Below, piece after piece: positions 18,257 through 27,147 of a stretch of DNA of 64,000 bases. The translations under genes were made by a program, and so were the position numbers. Source of the stretch: G965216695 sp965216695. GTDB lineage: Bacteria > Pseudomonadota > Gammaproteobacteria > Pseudomonadales > Azotimanducaceae. The stretch is taken from NCBI GenBank assembly GCA_965216695.1, contig OZ244212.1, forward strand, positions 2,976,001 to 3,040,000, given 5' to 3'. Numbering within the stretch: the stretch's first letter is position 1; each line of letters begins with the position of its first letter. Below the pieces are notes generated by a model. That model was given only the letters and a program-made list of their open reading frames with translations, did not search any database and had not been told where the DNA came from.

Positions 18257-18285
18257 TTGCAGAGCCTCGTGAGCGTCCCTAGAAT
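18257..18285 (+). promoter_or_regulatory. Sigma-70 promoter of the rpsF operon
   Basis: TTGCAG (18257-18262) and TAGAAT (18280-18285) are separated by 17 bases, a near-consensus promoter. It lies 15 bases after the rlmB stop and about 145 bases before the rpsF start, leaving a long leader. Confidence 0.65.
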
Positions 18286-18291
18286 GCGCAT

Positions 18292-18431
18292 CCCCTCGAC
18301 CGGCAAGACGTAAGCGGTCGAAGGTTCTTGCCTCACGCCGTGCCGGGCGTTGTCGAGCCGGCCGTGCGGAGGCGGTGCGGTGTGCGACATGTAGTCCACA
18401 TCCGCGTCACCGAAAGAACGAAGGAGTACTC
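18292..18431 (+). promoter_or_regulatory. Structured 5' leader of the rpsF-rpsR-rplI operon
   Basis: Between the candidate promoter and rpsF lie about 140 bases with TCGACCG (18297-18303) paired to CGGTCGA (about 18315-18321), then further GC-rich complementary segments (GCCGGGCG, GAGCCGGCC), and a CACCG sequence close to the start codon. In many bacteria an rpsF leader binds the S6:S18 complex for feedback control. The placement suits that role, but I could not match the known motif with certainty. Confidence 0.35.
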
Positions 18432-18878
18432 ATGCGACACTACGAGATTGTGTTTCTCGTACACCCGGATCAGTCCGATCAGGTTCCGGGGATGATCGAA
18501 CGCTACAGCTCGCTCATTCAGAAAGGCGGCGGCAAGGTCCACCGCTTGGAAGACTGGGGGCGCCGGCAGCTGACCTATCCGATCGCGAAAGTCCACAAAG
18601 CCCATTACATCCTCTTCAACATCGAAGTTGATCGCGAAACGCTCGATGAGATCGAAAGCGCGTTTCGTTTCAACGACGCGGTAATCCGCCATCTGACGCT
18701 CAAACGCAAGAAAGCGATTTCCGACCGTTCGAAGATTTATGAAGAAGAATTGAAAGACCGGGAAAAGGAAGCCGAGCGCGAACGGCGGCGCGAGGAAGAG
18801 TATGCGGCACGTGCACAGGCCCGGGCCAACGCAGAGCAATCCAGCGACGCCGAGGCGACTGAAGAGGCGGAGGAGTAA
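18432..18878 (+). CDS. rpsF: 30S ribosomal protein S6
   Basis: S6 binds 16S rRNA with S18 in the platform of the small subunit. MRHYEIVFLVHPDQSDQVPGM and RLEDWGRRQLTYPI are diagnostic. The C-terminal region from about residue 98 is an extended Glu/Arg-rich helix that ends in acidic residues; with 148 residues the protein is longer than E. coli S6. The ATG at 18432 is preceded by AAGGAG; the in-frame extension upstream lies in the leader. Confidence 0.96.
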   Translation: MRHYEIVFLVHPDQSDQVPGMIERYSSLIQKGGGKVHRLEDWGRRQLTYPIAKVHKAHYILFNIEVDRETLDEIESAFRFNDAVIRHLTLKRKKAISDRSKIYEEELKDREKEAERERRREEEYAARAQARANAEQSSDAEATEEAEE

Positions 18879-18881
18879 GCA

Positions 18882-19106
18882 ATGAGCAGACGATTCAACC
18901 GGCGCCAGGTTGCCAGGCTGAATGCGGACGGGTTCGAGATCGACTACAAGGATCTGGATCTTCTGAAACAGTACATCGGCGAAACCGGCAAGATTGTGCC
19001 GAGCCGTATTACGGGCGCCAGCGCAAAAACGCAACGGCAGCTGGCCAGCGAAATCAAGCGGGCCCGCTACCTCGCGCTGCTGCCGTATACCGATCAACAC
19101 AAATAG
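18882..19106 (+). CDS. rpsR: 30S ribosomal protein S18
   Basis: Seventy-four residues, with the conserved IDYKDLDLLKQYI, GKIVPSRITGASAKTQRQL and IKRARYLALLPY blocks. Partner of S6 on the 16S platform. It begins four bases after the rpsF stop, within the rpsF-rpsR-rplI operon. Confidence 0.97.
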   Translation: MSRRFNRRQVARLNADGFEIDYKDLDLLKQYIGETGKIVPSRITGASAKTQRQLASEIKRARYLALLPYTDQHK

Positions 19107-19118
19107 TGTGATGTCGTC

Positions 19119-19565
19119 ATGAACGTAATTTTGCTGGAACATCTGGGCAACCTCGGCGAACTGGGTGACGAGGTCACCGTGAAAGCGGGGTTTGCGCGAA
19201 ACTATCTGCTGCCGCAGGGCAAGGCTGTTCGGGCAACCGACGCCAATCGGAAGATCTTCGAAGAACGCCGTGCCGAACTCGAGAAGGCGTCGGCTGATGC
19301 GCTGACGGCGGCCCAGGGGCGCGCGCGCGAACTTGAGGGCGTAGACGTTACGATCCTCGTGAAGGCTGGAGAAGAAGGCAAACTCTATGGGTCGGTGGGG
19401 ACTCAGGACATCGCCGATGCGCTCGCTGCCAAGGGTCTCGACGTGCAGCGCAGCGAAGTGCGGCTACCCGAAGGCGTGATTCGTGTGCTGGGCGAGTACG
19501 AGATCGACGTGCAGGTGCACAGCGAGGTTACCGTGTCCGTTTCGGTAACCGTCGCCGAGGAATAA
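19119..19565 (+). CDS. rplI: 50S ribosomal protein L9
   Basis: L9 is the elongated two-domain protein bound near the L1 stalk. The N-terminal domain begins MNVILLEHLGNLGELGDEVTV and contains GFARNYLLPQGKA; a central helix (about 40-75) joins it to the C-terminal domain with GKLYGSVGTQDIADAL. Length 148 residues, normal. Last gene of the operon. Confidence 0.97.
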   Translation: MNVILLEHLGNLGELGDEVTVKAGFARNYLLPQGKAVRATDANRKIFEERRAELEKASADALTAAQGRARELEGVDVTILVKAGEEGKLYGSVGTQDIADALAAKGLDVQRSEVRLPEGVIRVLGEYEIDVQVHSEVTVSVSVTVAEE

Positions 19566-19636
19566 GTCCGGCCGGAACGGTCGCGGATGCTATCGAAGGT
19601 ACGAGCGCGGCCGCGCTTGCACCTGTATACCTCAAA

Positions 19637-20944
19637 TCAACGCGGTGGGAAGAATATTCCGCCGCCGCCGGCTGGCAGCACGGGTCCACCGGCGGTCCCG
19701 TTCCCGTCCAGGTCGACGAATGATCCGAAGTAGTCTTCGTGGTACTGCGATATCCGCACGATCTGCTCTCCGGACAATAGGCGATAGCCCGCCAGTGCGG
19801 CGTCGTTGATCGTGCAGAGCTCATCGCCGTCGAGGTCCGTTATCAGGTCGGGGAGCTGAGGGTTGCCATCTGCATCCGTAACCGCATTGTCGATCGACAC
19901 CACGAACGCGCGCAGGGTTACCGTCTGGTTGTACGCCTGAAAGGGTCCGTTGCCGTTGGTTTGGCACTGTATGGGTCCGCCGTCCACCCGAAAAAGAACA
20001 CCGCTTGGACAGGAGGGGTCGCCCGTGGGGTCGCCATTGTCGTCCAGAGGTCCGAGCTTTGCGTCGAGTTGAACGAGGGGCGTCAGCATCTCGAACGGCA
20101 TGTTGTAGTGGGCGGTGACGTTTGTTGATCCCTGGGCGCTGAAGAGCTCTACGCCGACGGTGGTGAGGAGGCCCGCTAGATTGCGGCACTGGCGGGGGTA
20201 GGGCAGATCGAAGAGCTCGTCCACCACCAGGCTCGGTCCGGAATCGGCCACCACGACCAATCCCTGCAGGCGTTCGCTCGCACCATAGCTAAACCCGTCG
20301 TCGGGGGTACCCAGGCGCGGTCCGTACTCTGCGAGCGAGGGATTGTTCAGCGGACAGGGTGCCTGGACCGTTGCGTCAGGGTCGTCGTCCGCGACGCAGA
20401 TCACCGGACGCGGTTCCCCACCGGGATCGCCGTTCAGTACCAGTTCCGGAACCGTAATGCCGGAGCTCAGCGGTAAACTCAGCTCGTCTACGGGCCACGG
20501 GACCTCGGGGGGTGGAACACAGTCGGCCAGGTTACCGAGGGTCGACGGATCCGGCGGGTCTGGATCGTCCGCCGTGCCACATTCTAAATCGGGCCCGCAC
20601 ACCGTTTCGTTGTGGTTTTCCTGCTCCTGGATTCCCAACACGGATGGGCATCCATCTTCGCCTGCCGTTTCGAACACCGCGGTAACCGGATCGTCGCGTT
20701 GCGGCATAACCGGCCCGCTGATTCGAGGTCGACCGAATCCGAGAAACTCGTCTTCGTTCAACCTGAGCCGGAACGTTAGCGGCCAGGCTTCCATCGGCTC
20801 CAGAGCGACAATGTCTGGAGCGTCGGATCCAACGACCTCCAGGTCGATCGGGTGCATGGTCTTCGGCGGCCTTTTGGCCCACGAATCCGATGCGGACGCG
20901 AGCGCGACCGCGATTGCAGCGGTTGCCACGACGAGTGTTTTCAT
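19637..20944 (-). CDS. Secreted protein with dockerin-like calcium loops, function unknown
   Basis: The start MKTLVVATAAIAVALASASDSWA is a Sec signal peptide, and no membrane anchor follows. The mature protein is acidic, Pro/Asp/Gly-rich and contains about nine Cys residues. Near the C-terminus DLDGDELCTINDA and, later, DLDGNGTAGG resemble Ca-binding EF-hand/dockerin loops; between them lies a helix (LAGYRLLSGEQIVRI). It ends in a glycine-rich, Phe-Pro-Pro-Arg tail. I do not recognise a family. Divergent from the TIR-TPR gene with about 110-150 bases between. Confidence 0.7.
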   Translation of the reverse strand: MKTLVVATAAIAVALASASDSWAKRPPKTMHPIDLEVVGSDAPDIVALEPMEAWPLTFRLRLNEDEFLGFGRPRISGPVMPQRDDPVTAVFETAGEDGCPSVLGIQEQENHNETVCGPDLECGTADDPDPPDPSTLGNLADCVPPPEVPWPVDELSLPLSSGITVPELVLNGDPGGEPRPVICVADDDPDATVQAPCPLNNPSLAEYGPRLGTPDDGFSYGASERLQGLVVVADSGPSLVVDELFDLPYPRQCRNLAGLLTTVGVELFSAQGSTNVTAHYNMPFEMLTPLVQLDAKLGPLDDNGDPTGDPSCPSGVLFRVDGGPIQCQTNGNGPFQAYNQTVTLRAFVVSIDNAVTDADGNPQLPDLITDLDGDELCTINDAALAGYRLLSGEQIVRISQYHEDYFGSFVDLDGNGTAGGPVLPAGGGGIFFPPR

Positions 20945-21090
20945 GATGTGTTTCCTTGTTCGCGACCCGTGGTAGCGGACCGGCGGTTTTCCGTGTTTGA
21001 CTGGAAATTATCGTGCCGACACTCATTAGTCAATTCGGTTGACGTGATGAGATTGTGAGAGATCATGTAGGTATCCGGAGTGGGGCTGGC

Positions 21091-23025
21091 GTGCAGTACA
21101 AGGCAGCAATCAGTTACAGCCACAAAGACGAAGCTTGGGCCCGGTGGTTGCATCGGCGCCTCGAACGGTATCGATTCCCAAAGAAACTCCGTGGTCTGAA
21201 CGGTGCACCGCCGATGCGGCTGGGGCGCGTGTTCCGGGATCGTGACGAACTGGGCTCGGCCGCGGACTTATCCCAGACGCTGAAAGATGCGTTGCGCAAT
21301 GCCGAATACCTGATTGTGGTGTGTTCGGAGCACGCGGTGGCATCGCGGTGGGTTGCCGAAGAGGTCCGCACGTTTCTCGCGCTCGGTCGCGCAGACCGGA
21401 TTCTGTGCTGCATTGTCGGCGGCGAACCGCCCGCGGTGTTTCCGGAGCCGCTGCAGGATGCGGAACCCCTGGCCGCGGATCTCAGACCTGACGGCGACGG
21501 TCGCACCAACGGATTTCTTAAACTGGTTGCGGGGCTCTCTGATGTGCCCTTCGACGATCTGCGCCAGCGGGAAGCCGTGGCTCGGCAGCGCCGGATGCTT
21601 TGGGTCACAGGTGCGTCGCTGGCGGGAATGGCGTTGGCGTCCGCGCTCGCGCTGGCCGCCTTTCTGGGGCAACGCGAGGCGGCCCGGCAGGCGCGGGTGG
21701 CGAATGAGGTGTCCAATTTTCTGGTGGATCTGTTCGAGATCTCGGACCCCGGCAACGCGCGTGGTGCGACGGTCACGGCCCGCGAACTGCTGGAAGCGGG
21801 CTCGCGCAGGATTGAGAGTGAGCTCGAGGAACAACCCGCTATTCGGGCGCGGCTGCTGGCGACGCTGGCGCGCGTGTACGCCAATCTGGGCTTCTATGAT
21901 CAGGCATTCTCGATGCAGACCGATGCGCTGGATCAGCTGGCGGATGTAGGCGCGGGGGACGCGGAGCGTGGGCGCAGCCTGGCGGCGAAGGGGGAATTGC
22001 TGAACTTACTCGCTGACCACGAACGGGCGCAGGTTGCGCTCGTTGACGCGCGGGGATTGCTCGAGCGGGCTGAGGGCCGCACCACTGAAGACTACGCGGG
22101 GGCTACCACGTCGCTTGCGCTAGCGAACGTGATGCTGGGCGACGTGGATACCGGCGAGACCCTATACCGGGAAGCGCTGGCGTTACGCGAAACGCTGTTC
22201 GGCGCTGACCATCCGGACGTCGCCCAGAGCCTCACGCACCTGGGCTGGTTGTTGAACGAGCGGGGCAGGCACGGCGAAGCCCGCGCGCTGCTGTCCCGGG
22301 CCCTCGACATCCGCGAGCGTACCCTCGGCGCCGACCACTACCTGGTTGCGGAAAGCCTCGATCTACTGGGCGACGTACAGCTCACCGCAGGTGAATTCGC
22401 CGATGCACAGCGGATGATCGAACGTGCGCTTGCGGTAAAACAGACTGTTCTCGGGGTTGATCACCCGTCCACCGGCCGGTCATACATTGCGCTGTCGAAC
22501 GCACTGAGGCTGCAGGGCGACCTCGATGCGGCGCAGAAAACGCTTGCTACCGGTATCGAGACGCTTACCGAAGCGTTGGGAGCGAAGCATCTCGATGTCG
22601 CTCAGGCACTCCACTCGGCCCAAGGCCTGCACGCCGTGCGTGGCGAATGGACGGAGGTGCGCGCTATGCGCGAACGCATTCTCGAGATTTACGAGGCGAG
22701 TCTGGGGCCGAGTCATGAGTTTGTCGGTCGCGCACTCAACGACCTGGGGGCGGTATTGACCGAGAACCTGGGTATGCACGCAGAGGCGGAGCCCATACTC
22801 CGCCGAGCGGTCGACGTACTGGATGCCGCGTCTGCTGTGCCCGGCTGGCGCGGACTCGCGCGCTGGACGCTCGCGAACTGCCTGCGGGAATCGGGCAATG
22901 TCGAGTCGGCGCGCGCCCGCTACCAGGAAGCGATCGCACTGTTCGAGCAAATCGATCAGAACGACGCGACCCTTCCTTCAATAGACGCGTTATATGCGGA
23001 CTATGCGCGCCTGCCTGAAAAGTGA
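21091..23025 (+). CDS. TIR domain-TM-tetratricopeptide repeat protein (copy 1)
   Basis: The N-terminal TIR domain (about 3-145) begins YKAAISYSHKDEAWARWL and contains FRDRDEL and SRWVAEEV. The second Glu of the latter aligns with the catalytic Glu of TIR NADases (as in WVHKE of SARM1). A membrane helix follows (about 169-194, GASLAGMALASALALAAF), then about 400 residues of kinesin-light-chain-type TPRs with repeated GADHPDVAxSL patterns. The likely layout is a cytoplasmic TIR with TPRs across the membrane. Start is GTG 21091 or GTG 21055. No Thoeris or other defence partner is adjacent. A paralogue lies at 38465-40477. Confidence 0.85.
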   Translation: MQYKAAISYSHKDEAWARWLHRRLERYRFPKKLRGLNGAPPMRLGRVFRDRDELGSAADLSQTLKDALRNAEYLIVVCSEHAVASRWVAEEVRTFLALGRADRILCCIVGGEPPAVFPEPLQDAEPLAADLRPDGDGRTNGFLKLVAGLSDVPFDDLRQREAVARQRRMLWVTGASLAGMALASALALAAFLGQREAARQARVANEVSNFLVDLFEISDPGNARGATVTARELLEAGSRRIESELEEQPAIRARLLATLARVYANLGFYDQAFSMQTDALDQLADVGAGDAERGRSLAAKGELLNLLADHERAQVALVDARGLLERAEGRTTEDYAGATTSLALANVMLGDVDTGETLYREALALRETLFGADHPDVAQSLTHLGWLLNERGRHGEARALLSRALDIRERTLGADHYLVAESLDLLGDVQLTAGEFADAQRMIERALAVKQTVLGVDHPSTGRSYIALSNALRLQGDLDAAQKTLATGIETLTEALGAKHLDVAQALHSAQGLHAVRGEWTEVRAMRERILEIYEASLGPSHEFVGRALNDLGAVLTENLGMHAEAEPILRRAVDVLDAASAVPGWRGLARWTLANCLRESGNVESARARYQEAIALFEQIDQNDATLPSIDALYADYARLPEK

Positions 23026-23099
23026 TCACTGCTTGCTTTCCTACCGCTTTGCGGTGACCCTTTCTTACCCGGACACCTGCCCCAACAGATCGCGAACCC

Positions 23100-24485
23100 A
23101 TGTCGGAGATCCTTCCAGCCAGCGCGCCATCGACCACTGCGCTTCGCGTGCCGCCGCATTCCACGGAGGCGGAACAATCGGTGCTCGGCGGGTTGATGCT
23201 CAACAACGAGGCGTGGTTCGAAGTAGCCGATCGCGTCAACGCCACCGACTTTTTCCGGCCGCAGCATCAGGTGATCTATACCGTGTTGTCCGAGCTTGCC
23301 GCTCAGGATGAACCGCTCGATGCGATCACCGTATCGGAAGCGTTACAGAACAAAGGCGTACTGGAGAAGGCGGGCGGCATCGCGTATCTGGCGGAGCTGA
23401 CCGAAACCACGCCCGGTGCGGCCAATGTAGTTGCGTACGCCAACATCGTGCGCGAGCGTTCGACCATGCGTCAGCTGATCTCGGCGGCAACGCGCATTGC
23501 CGAAACCGTGCTGTCGCCGGACGGACGCTCGAGCGACGACCTGATCGATTTGGCGGAACAGGAGATCTTCGACATCGCCGAAGGCCGGGTGAAGGACGGC
23601 GGACCGGAAAAGCTCGTGCCGCTTCTCAGTCGAACGGTCGCCCGCGTGGAGGAACTCTTCACCTCCGGCAATCGGATCACCGGTGTCGCCACCGGGTTCG
23701 AGCAACTGGACAAGAAAACCGCAGGTTTGCAGAGCTCCGATCTGGTCATCGTTGCGGCACGCCCGTCCATGGGTAAAACAGCGTTTGCGATGAATCTGGT
23801 GGAACATGCGCTGATGGGCGAGGCACCCCGGCCGGTGCTCGTATTCAGTATGGAGATGCCGGCGGAGCAGCTGGTGATGCGCATGCTGTCATCGCTCGGG
23901 CGGATCGATCAGACGCGGCTGCGCACCGGCGAACTGCAGGACGAAGACTGGAACCGCTTCACGGCGGCGGTCAGCCAATTGAAAGACCGGCCGCTGTTCA
24001 TCGACGATACACCGGCGCTGTCGCCGACGGACGTGCGCACGCGGGCGCGCCGCGTCGCGCGCGAGGCCGGCGATCTGTCGATGATCGTGGTGGATTACCT
24101 GCAGCTGATGCGCGGCTCGGAACGCTCCGAGAACCGCACCAACGAGATCTCGGAGATCTCCCGGTCGCTGAAAGCCATTGCGAAGGAGATGCGCTGCCCG
24201 GTGGTCGCGCTGTCGCAGCTGAACCGGGGCTTGGAGAGCCGCACCGACAAGCGGCCGGTGATGGCGGACATTCGCGAGTCCGGGGCGATCGAGCAGGACG
24301 CCGACGTCATTCTGTTCATCTACCGCGACGAAGTGTACAACCCGGAATCCCAGGACCAGGGTGTCGCCGAAATCATCATCGGCAAGCAGCGGAACGGTCC
24401 CATCGGTAAGGTTCGTCTCACCTTTATTGGCAACCTCACGAAGTTCGAGAATCCGGCGCTGGACATCTACGAGCAATACGTTTGA
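23100..24485 (+). CDS. dnaB: Replicative DNA helicase DnaB
   Basis: Hexameric 5'-3' helicase of the replication fork. The N-terminal DnaG-interacting domain starts at PHSTEAEQSVLGGLMLNNEAW, and the RecA-like domain has the Walker A ARPSMGKTAF (about 222-231), Walker B IVVDYLQLM and the DIRESGAIEQDAD region. Length is 461 residues with no intein. Following rplI is the usual order, here interrupted by the 3.5-kb insertion of the secreted protein and TIR genes. Confidence 0.97.
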   Translation: MSEILPASAPSTTALRVPPHSTEAEQSVLGGLMLNNEAWFEVADRVNATDFFRPQHQVIYTVLSELAAQDEPLDAITVSEALQNKGVLEKAGGIAYLAELTETTPGAANVVAYANIVRERSTMRQLISAATRIAETVLSPDGRSSDDLIDLAEQEIFDIAEGRVKDGGPEKLVPLLSRTVARVEELFTSGNRITGVATGFEQLDKKTAGLQSSDLVIVAARPSMGKTAFAMNLVEHALMGEAPRPVLVFSMEMPAEQLVMRMLSSLGRIDQTRLRTGELQDEDWNRFTAAVSQLKDRPLFIDDTPALSPTDVRTRARRVAREAGDLSMIVVDYLQLMRGSERSENRTNEISEISRSLKAIAKEMRCPVVALSQLNRGLESRTDKRPVMADIRESGAIEQDADVILFIYRDEVYNPESQDQGVAEIIIGKQRNGPIGKVRLTFIGNLTKFENPALDIYEQYV

Positions 24486-24495
24486 TCGCACGCGC

Positions 24496-25872
24496 GTGAA
24501 AGCCAGGAAGAAAAACCAGTCCGCGTACGTGTGCGGCGACTGCGGCGCCGAGCACCGGCAGTGGCAGGGTCAGTGCGGCACGTGCGGCGAGTGGAACACG
24601 TTGAGCCGCGTGAGCGTCGGGCCGGTGGCGGAGCCCGGCACCCCGGGCGGAGGCTACACCGGGTCGGGTGCCCAGGTGCGGCGGTTGGGGGACGTACCGG
24701 CGGAAGAAAACGTCCGTGTCGCCACCGGCTTTGCCGAGTTCGATCGCGTGCTCGGCGGGGGTCTGGTCGCCGGATCGGTGGTGCTGATCGGCGGCGATCC
24801 CGGCGCGGGAAAGAGCACGCTGTTGCTGCAGATGTGCGCGCGACTCGCGGCGGAGCGCTCTGTGTTGTACGTCACCGGCGAAGAATCGCTGCATCAGCTC
24901 GCGCTGCGTGCGCGACGGTTGAGCCTGCCGGTGGACGCGTTGCACGTGGCCGCGGAAACCCGCGCTGAATCGATTGCGAATCTGCTGGAGACGCACGCGC
25001 CGGAAGTCCTCGTGCTGGATTCCATTCAGGTAATGCACGTGGCGTCGTCTGACAGCGCGCCCGGCAGCGTCAGTCAGGTGAGAGAGTCTGCCGCCTACTT
25101 CACGCGGCTTGCGAAGCAGACCGGCACCACGGTGATTCTGGTGGGCCACGTAACGAAGGATGGTGCGATTGCCGGACCCAAGGTGCTGGAGCACATGATC
25201 GACTGCTTCATGATGTTGGACAGCCCGGCGGGCAGTCGGTATCGCACGCTGCGTGGTCAGAAAAATCGTTTCGGCGCCGTGAACGAACTGGGCGTGTTTG
25301 CAATGACGGACGGCGGCATGAAAGAGGTCGCCAACCCATCGGCCATCTTCCTGCAGCGGGGTGAGCTCGATGCGCCTGGTAGCGTGGTGACGGTCACGTG
25401 GGAAGGAACGCGGCCGCTCCTGGTTGAGCTGCAAGCGCTGGTGGATGCGGTGCAGGGTGGCTACGGCAAACGCGTGGCGGTGGGTCTGGATCAGCAACGT
25501 CTGGCGATGCACCTGGCGGTACTGCACAGGCACTGCGGCATCGCGCTGGCCGATCAGGACGTATTCACGAACGTGGTCGGCGGAGTGCGTATCGCCGAGA
25601 CGGGCGCTGACCTCGCGATTCTGCTCGCGGTGCTGTCGTCGTTTCGCAATCGGGCACTGCCGAAAGATCTGATCGTGTTCGGTGAGCTCGGCCTCACCGG
25701 CGAGGTGCGCGCCGTGGCCAACGGCGAAGGCCGCATTGCAGAGGCGTGCAAACACGGCTTCCGCTGTGCAATCGTCCCCTGGGCGAACCGGCCGCGATCC
25801 GCACTTCAGGGTATGGCGGTGCATGGCGTGAAAAGTTTATCGGGTGCGCTCGATGTCATCGCCGGTTTCTGA
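24496..25872 (+). CDS. radA: DNA repair protein RadA
   Basis: RadA is a RecA-like branch migration ATPase. An N-terminal C4 zinc finger (CGDCGAEHRQWQGQCGTCGEW) is followed by the Walker A GGDPGAGKSTLL near residue 101, KNRFG (RadA signature) and a Lon-like C-terminal domain with GLTGEVRAV. The frame is open further upstream inside dnaB; GTG at 24496, ten bases after the dnaB stop, gives the normal 458 residues. The 3' end overlaps the nhaA start region. Confidence 0.95.
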   Translation: MKARKKNQSAYVCGDCGAEHRQWQGQCGTCGEWNTLSRVSVGPVAEPGTPGGGYTGSGAQVRRLGDVPAEENVRVATGFAEFDRVLGGGLVAGSVVLIGGDPGAGKSTLLLQMCARLAAERSVLYVTGEESLHQLALRARRLSLPVDALHVAAETRAESIANLLETHAPEVLVLDSIQVMHVASSDSAPGSVSQVRESAAYFTRLAKQTGTTVILVGHVTKDGAIAGPKVLEHMIDCFMMLDSPAGSRYRTLRGQKNRFGAVNELGVFAMTDGGMKEVANPSAIFLQRGELDAPGSVVTVTWEGTRPLLVELQALVDAVQGGYGKRVAVGLDQQRLAMHLAVLHRHCGIALADQDVFTNVVGGVRIAETGADLAILLAVLSSFRNRALPKDLIVFGELGLTGEVRAVANGEGRIAEACKHGFRCAIVPWANRPRSALQGMAVHGVKSLSGALDVIAGF

Positions 25873-27049
25873 GTTGCCCGAAAAGACCGTGAACGCGCTG
25901 CGCGAGTTTCTGCGGCTCGAGTCTGCCGGCGGCGCGGTGCTGCTTGCGGCGGCGGCGATCGCGCTGCTGATTGCCAATTCTCCCGTTGCGCCGGCGTACA
26001 ACTCCTTTCTTGAACTGCCCGTTGCCGTCCAGGTTGGGGCCTTAGCGATACACAAACCGTTGTTGCTCTGGATCAACGACGGGTTGATGGCCATTTTCTT
26101 TTTTCTCGTTGGCTTGGAGATCAAGCGCGAGGTCACGGAAGGGGAGCTGTCCTCCCCGGCCCAGATCGTGCTGCCTGGGCTCGGTGCGATCGGCGGCATG
26201 GTTGTACCGGCCGCGTTCTATGCGTGGCTTAACTGGGGTGACGCGGTCGCGATGGACGGCTGGGCCATTCCGGTGGCAACCGACATTGCGTTTGCGCTGG
26301 CGCTACTCGGTATTTTCGGCGCGCGCGTACCGGTTGCGCTGAAGGTGTTTCTGTTGACGCTCGCGATCTTCGACGACCTGGCCGCGATCGTCATTATCGC
26401 GCTGTTCTACTCCGGCGATCTGTCGGGACAAGCGCTGCTGGCCGGTGCAACGGCGCTGGGCGTGGGCGTGATCCTGAACCGCTTGGGGGTCACCCGTGCG
26501 TCTGCCTATGTGCTGGTGGGCGTAGTGCTCTGGGTCGCCGTGCTGAAATCCGGCGTGCACGCAACGCTTGCGGGCGTACTGATCGCGCTATGCGTGCCGG
26601 TGCGCGCGCCCGATGGCAGGTCGCCGCTGCGCGACCTCGAGCATGACCTGCACGGGCCAGTGGCGTTTGCGATCCTGCCGCTTTTTGCCTTTGCCAATGC
26701 GGGTCTTTCCCTGGGTGGTATGTCGATCTCCGATGTCACCCACCCTGTGACGCTGGGTGTGGTGCTTGGGCTGGTCGTCGGCAAACCGTTGGGGGTGCTT
26801 GTGTTCGCGGGCGCCGGGGTTGCGCTGGGTCTGGCCCGGCTGCCGGACCGGGTTTCCTGGGGCCAGCTCGCCGGCGTTTCCTTTGTGTGCGGTATCGGTT
26901 TCACCATGAGCCTCTTCATCGCCGGCCTCGCCTTCGAACACAGCGGCGGGGACTACTTCAACGGCGACCGCCTGGGCGTGCTGATCGGCTCCGCGTTGGC
27001 CGCCGTGGCCGGGCTAGGCGTGCTGCAGGTTGCCCTGCCTCGCCGCTGA
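25853..27049 (+). CDS. nhaA: Na+/H+ antiporter NhaA
   Basis: An inner-membrane electrogenic sodium/proton antiporter. Twelve hydrophobic segments are visible. The functional Asp pair lies in LTLAIFDDLAAIVIIALFY, and GLEIKREVTEGEL and ATDIAFALALLGIFG are conserved. Length is 398 residues from ATG 25853; GTG 25844 is also in frame. The start lies within the last 20 bases of radA. Confidence 0.95.
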   Translation: MSSPVSELPEKTVNALREFLRLESAGGAVLLAAAAIALLIANSPVAPAYNSFLELPVAVQVGALAIHKPLLLWINDGLMAIFFFLVGLEIKREVTEGELSSPAQIVLPGLGAIGGMVVPAAFYAWLNWGDAVAMDGWAIPVATDIAFALALLGIFGARVPVALKVFLLTLAIFDDLAAIVIIALFYSGDLSGQALLAGATALGVGVILNRLGVTRASAYVLVGVVLWVAVLKSGVHATLAGVLIALCVPVRAPDGRSPLRDLEHDLHGPVAFAILPLFAFANAGLSLGGMSISDVTHPVTLGVVLGLVVGKPLGVLVFAGAGVALGLARLPDRVSWGQLAGVSFVCGIGFTMSLFIAGLAFEHSGGDYFNGDRLGVLIGSALAAVAGLGVLQVALPRR

Positions 27050-27080
27050 CCCCTTCGAATTCTGAAACCGTTCACAGCGG

Positions 27081-27109
27081 TGTAAGAAAAGCGCGCCGGG
27101 TTCGTATCT
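27081..27109 (+). promoter_or_regulatory. Candidate ECF-type autoregulated promoter
   Basis: TGTAAG (27081-27086) and CGTATCT (27103-27109) are 16 bases apart and about 40 bases before the ECF sigma gene. Neither matches sigma-70 boxes, while spacing and position suit an ECF promoter recognised by the factor encoded directly downstream. This is inference from position. Confidence 0.4.
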
Positions 27110-27147
27110 TCTATATGTAGAGCGAGACAACGCGCAACGGAGATCCG

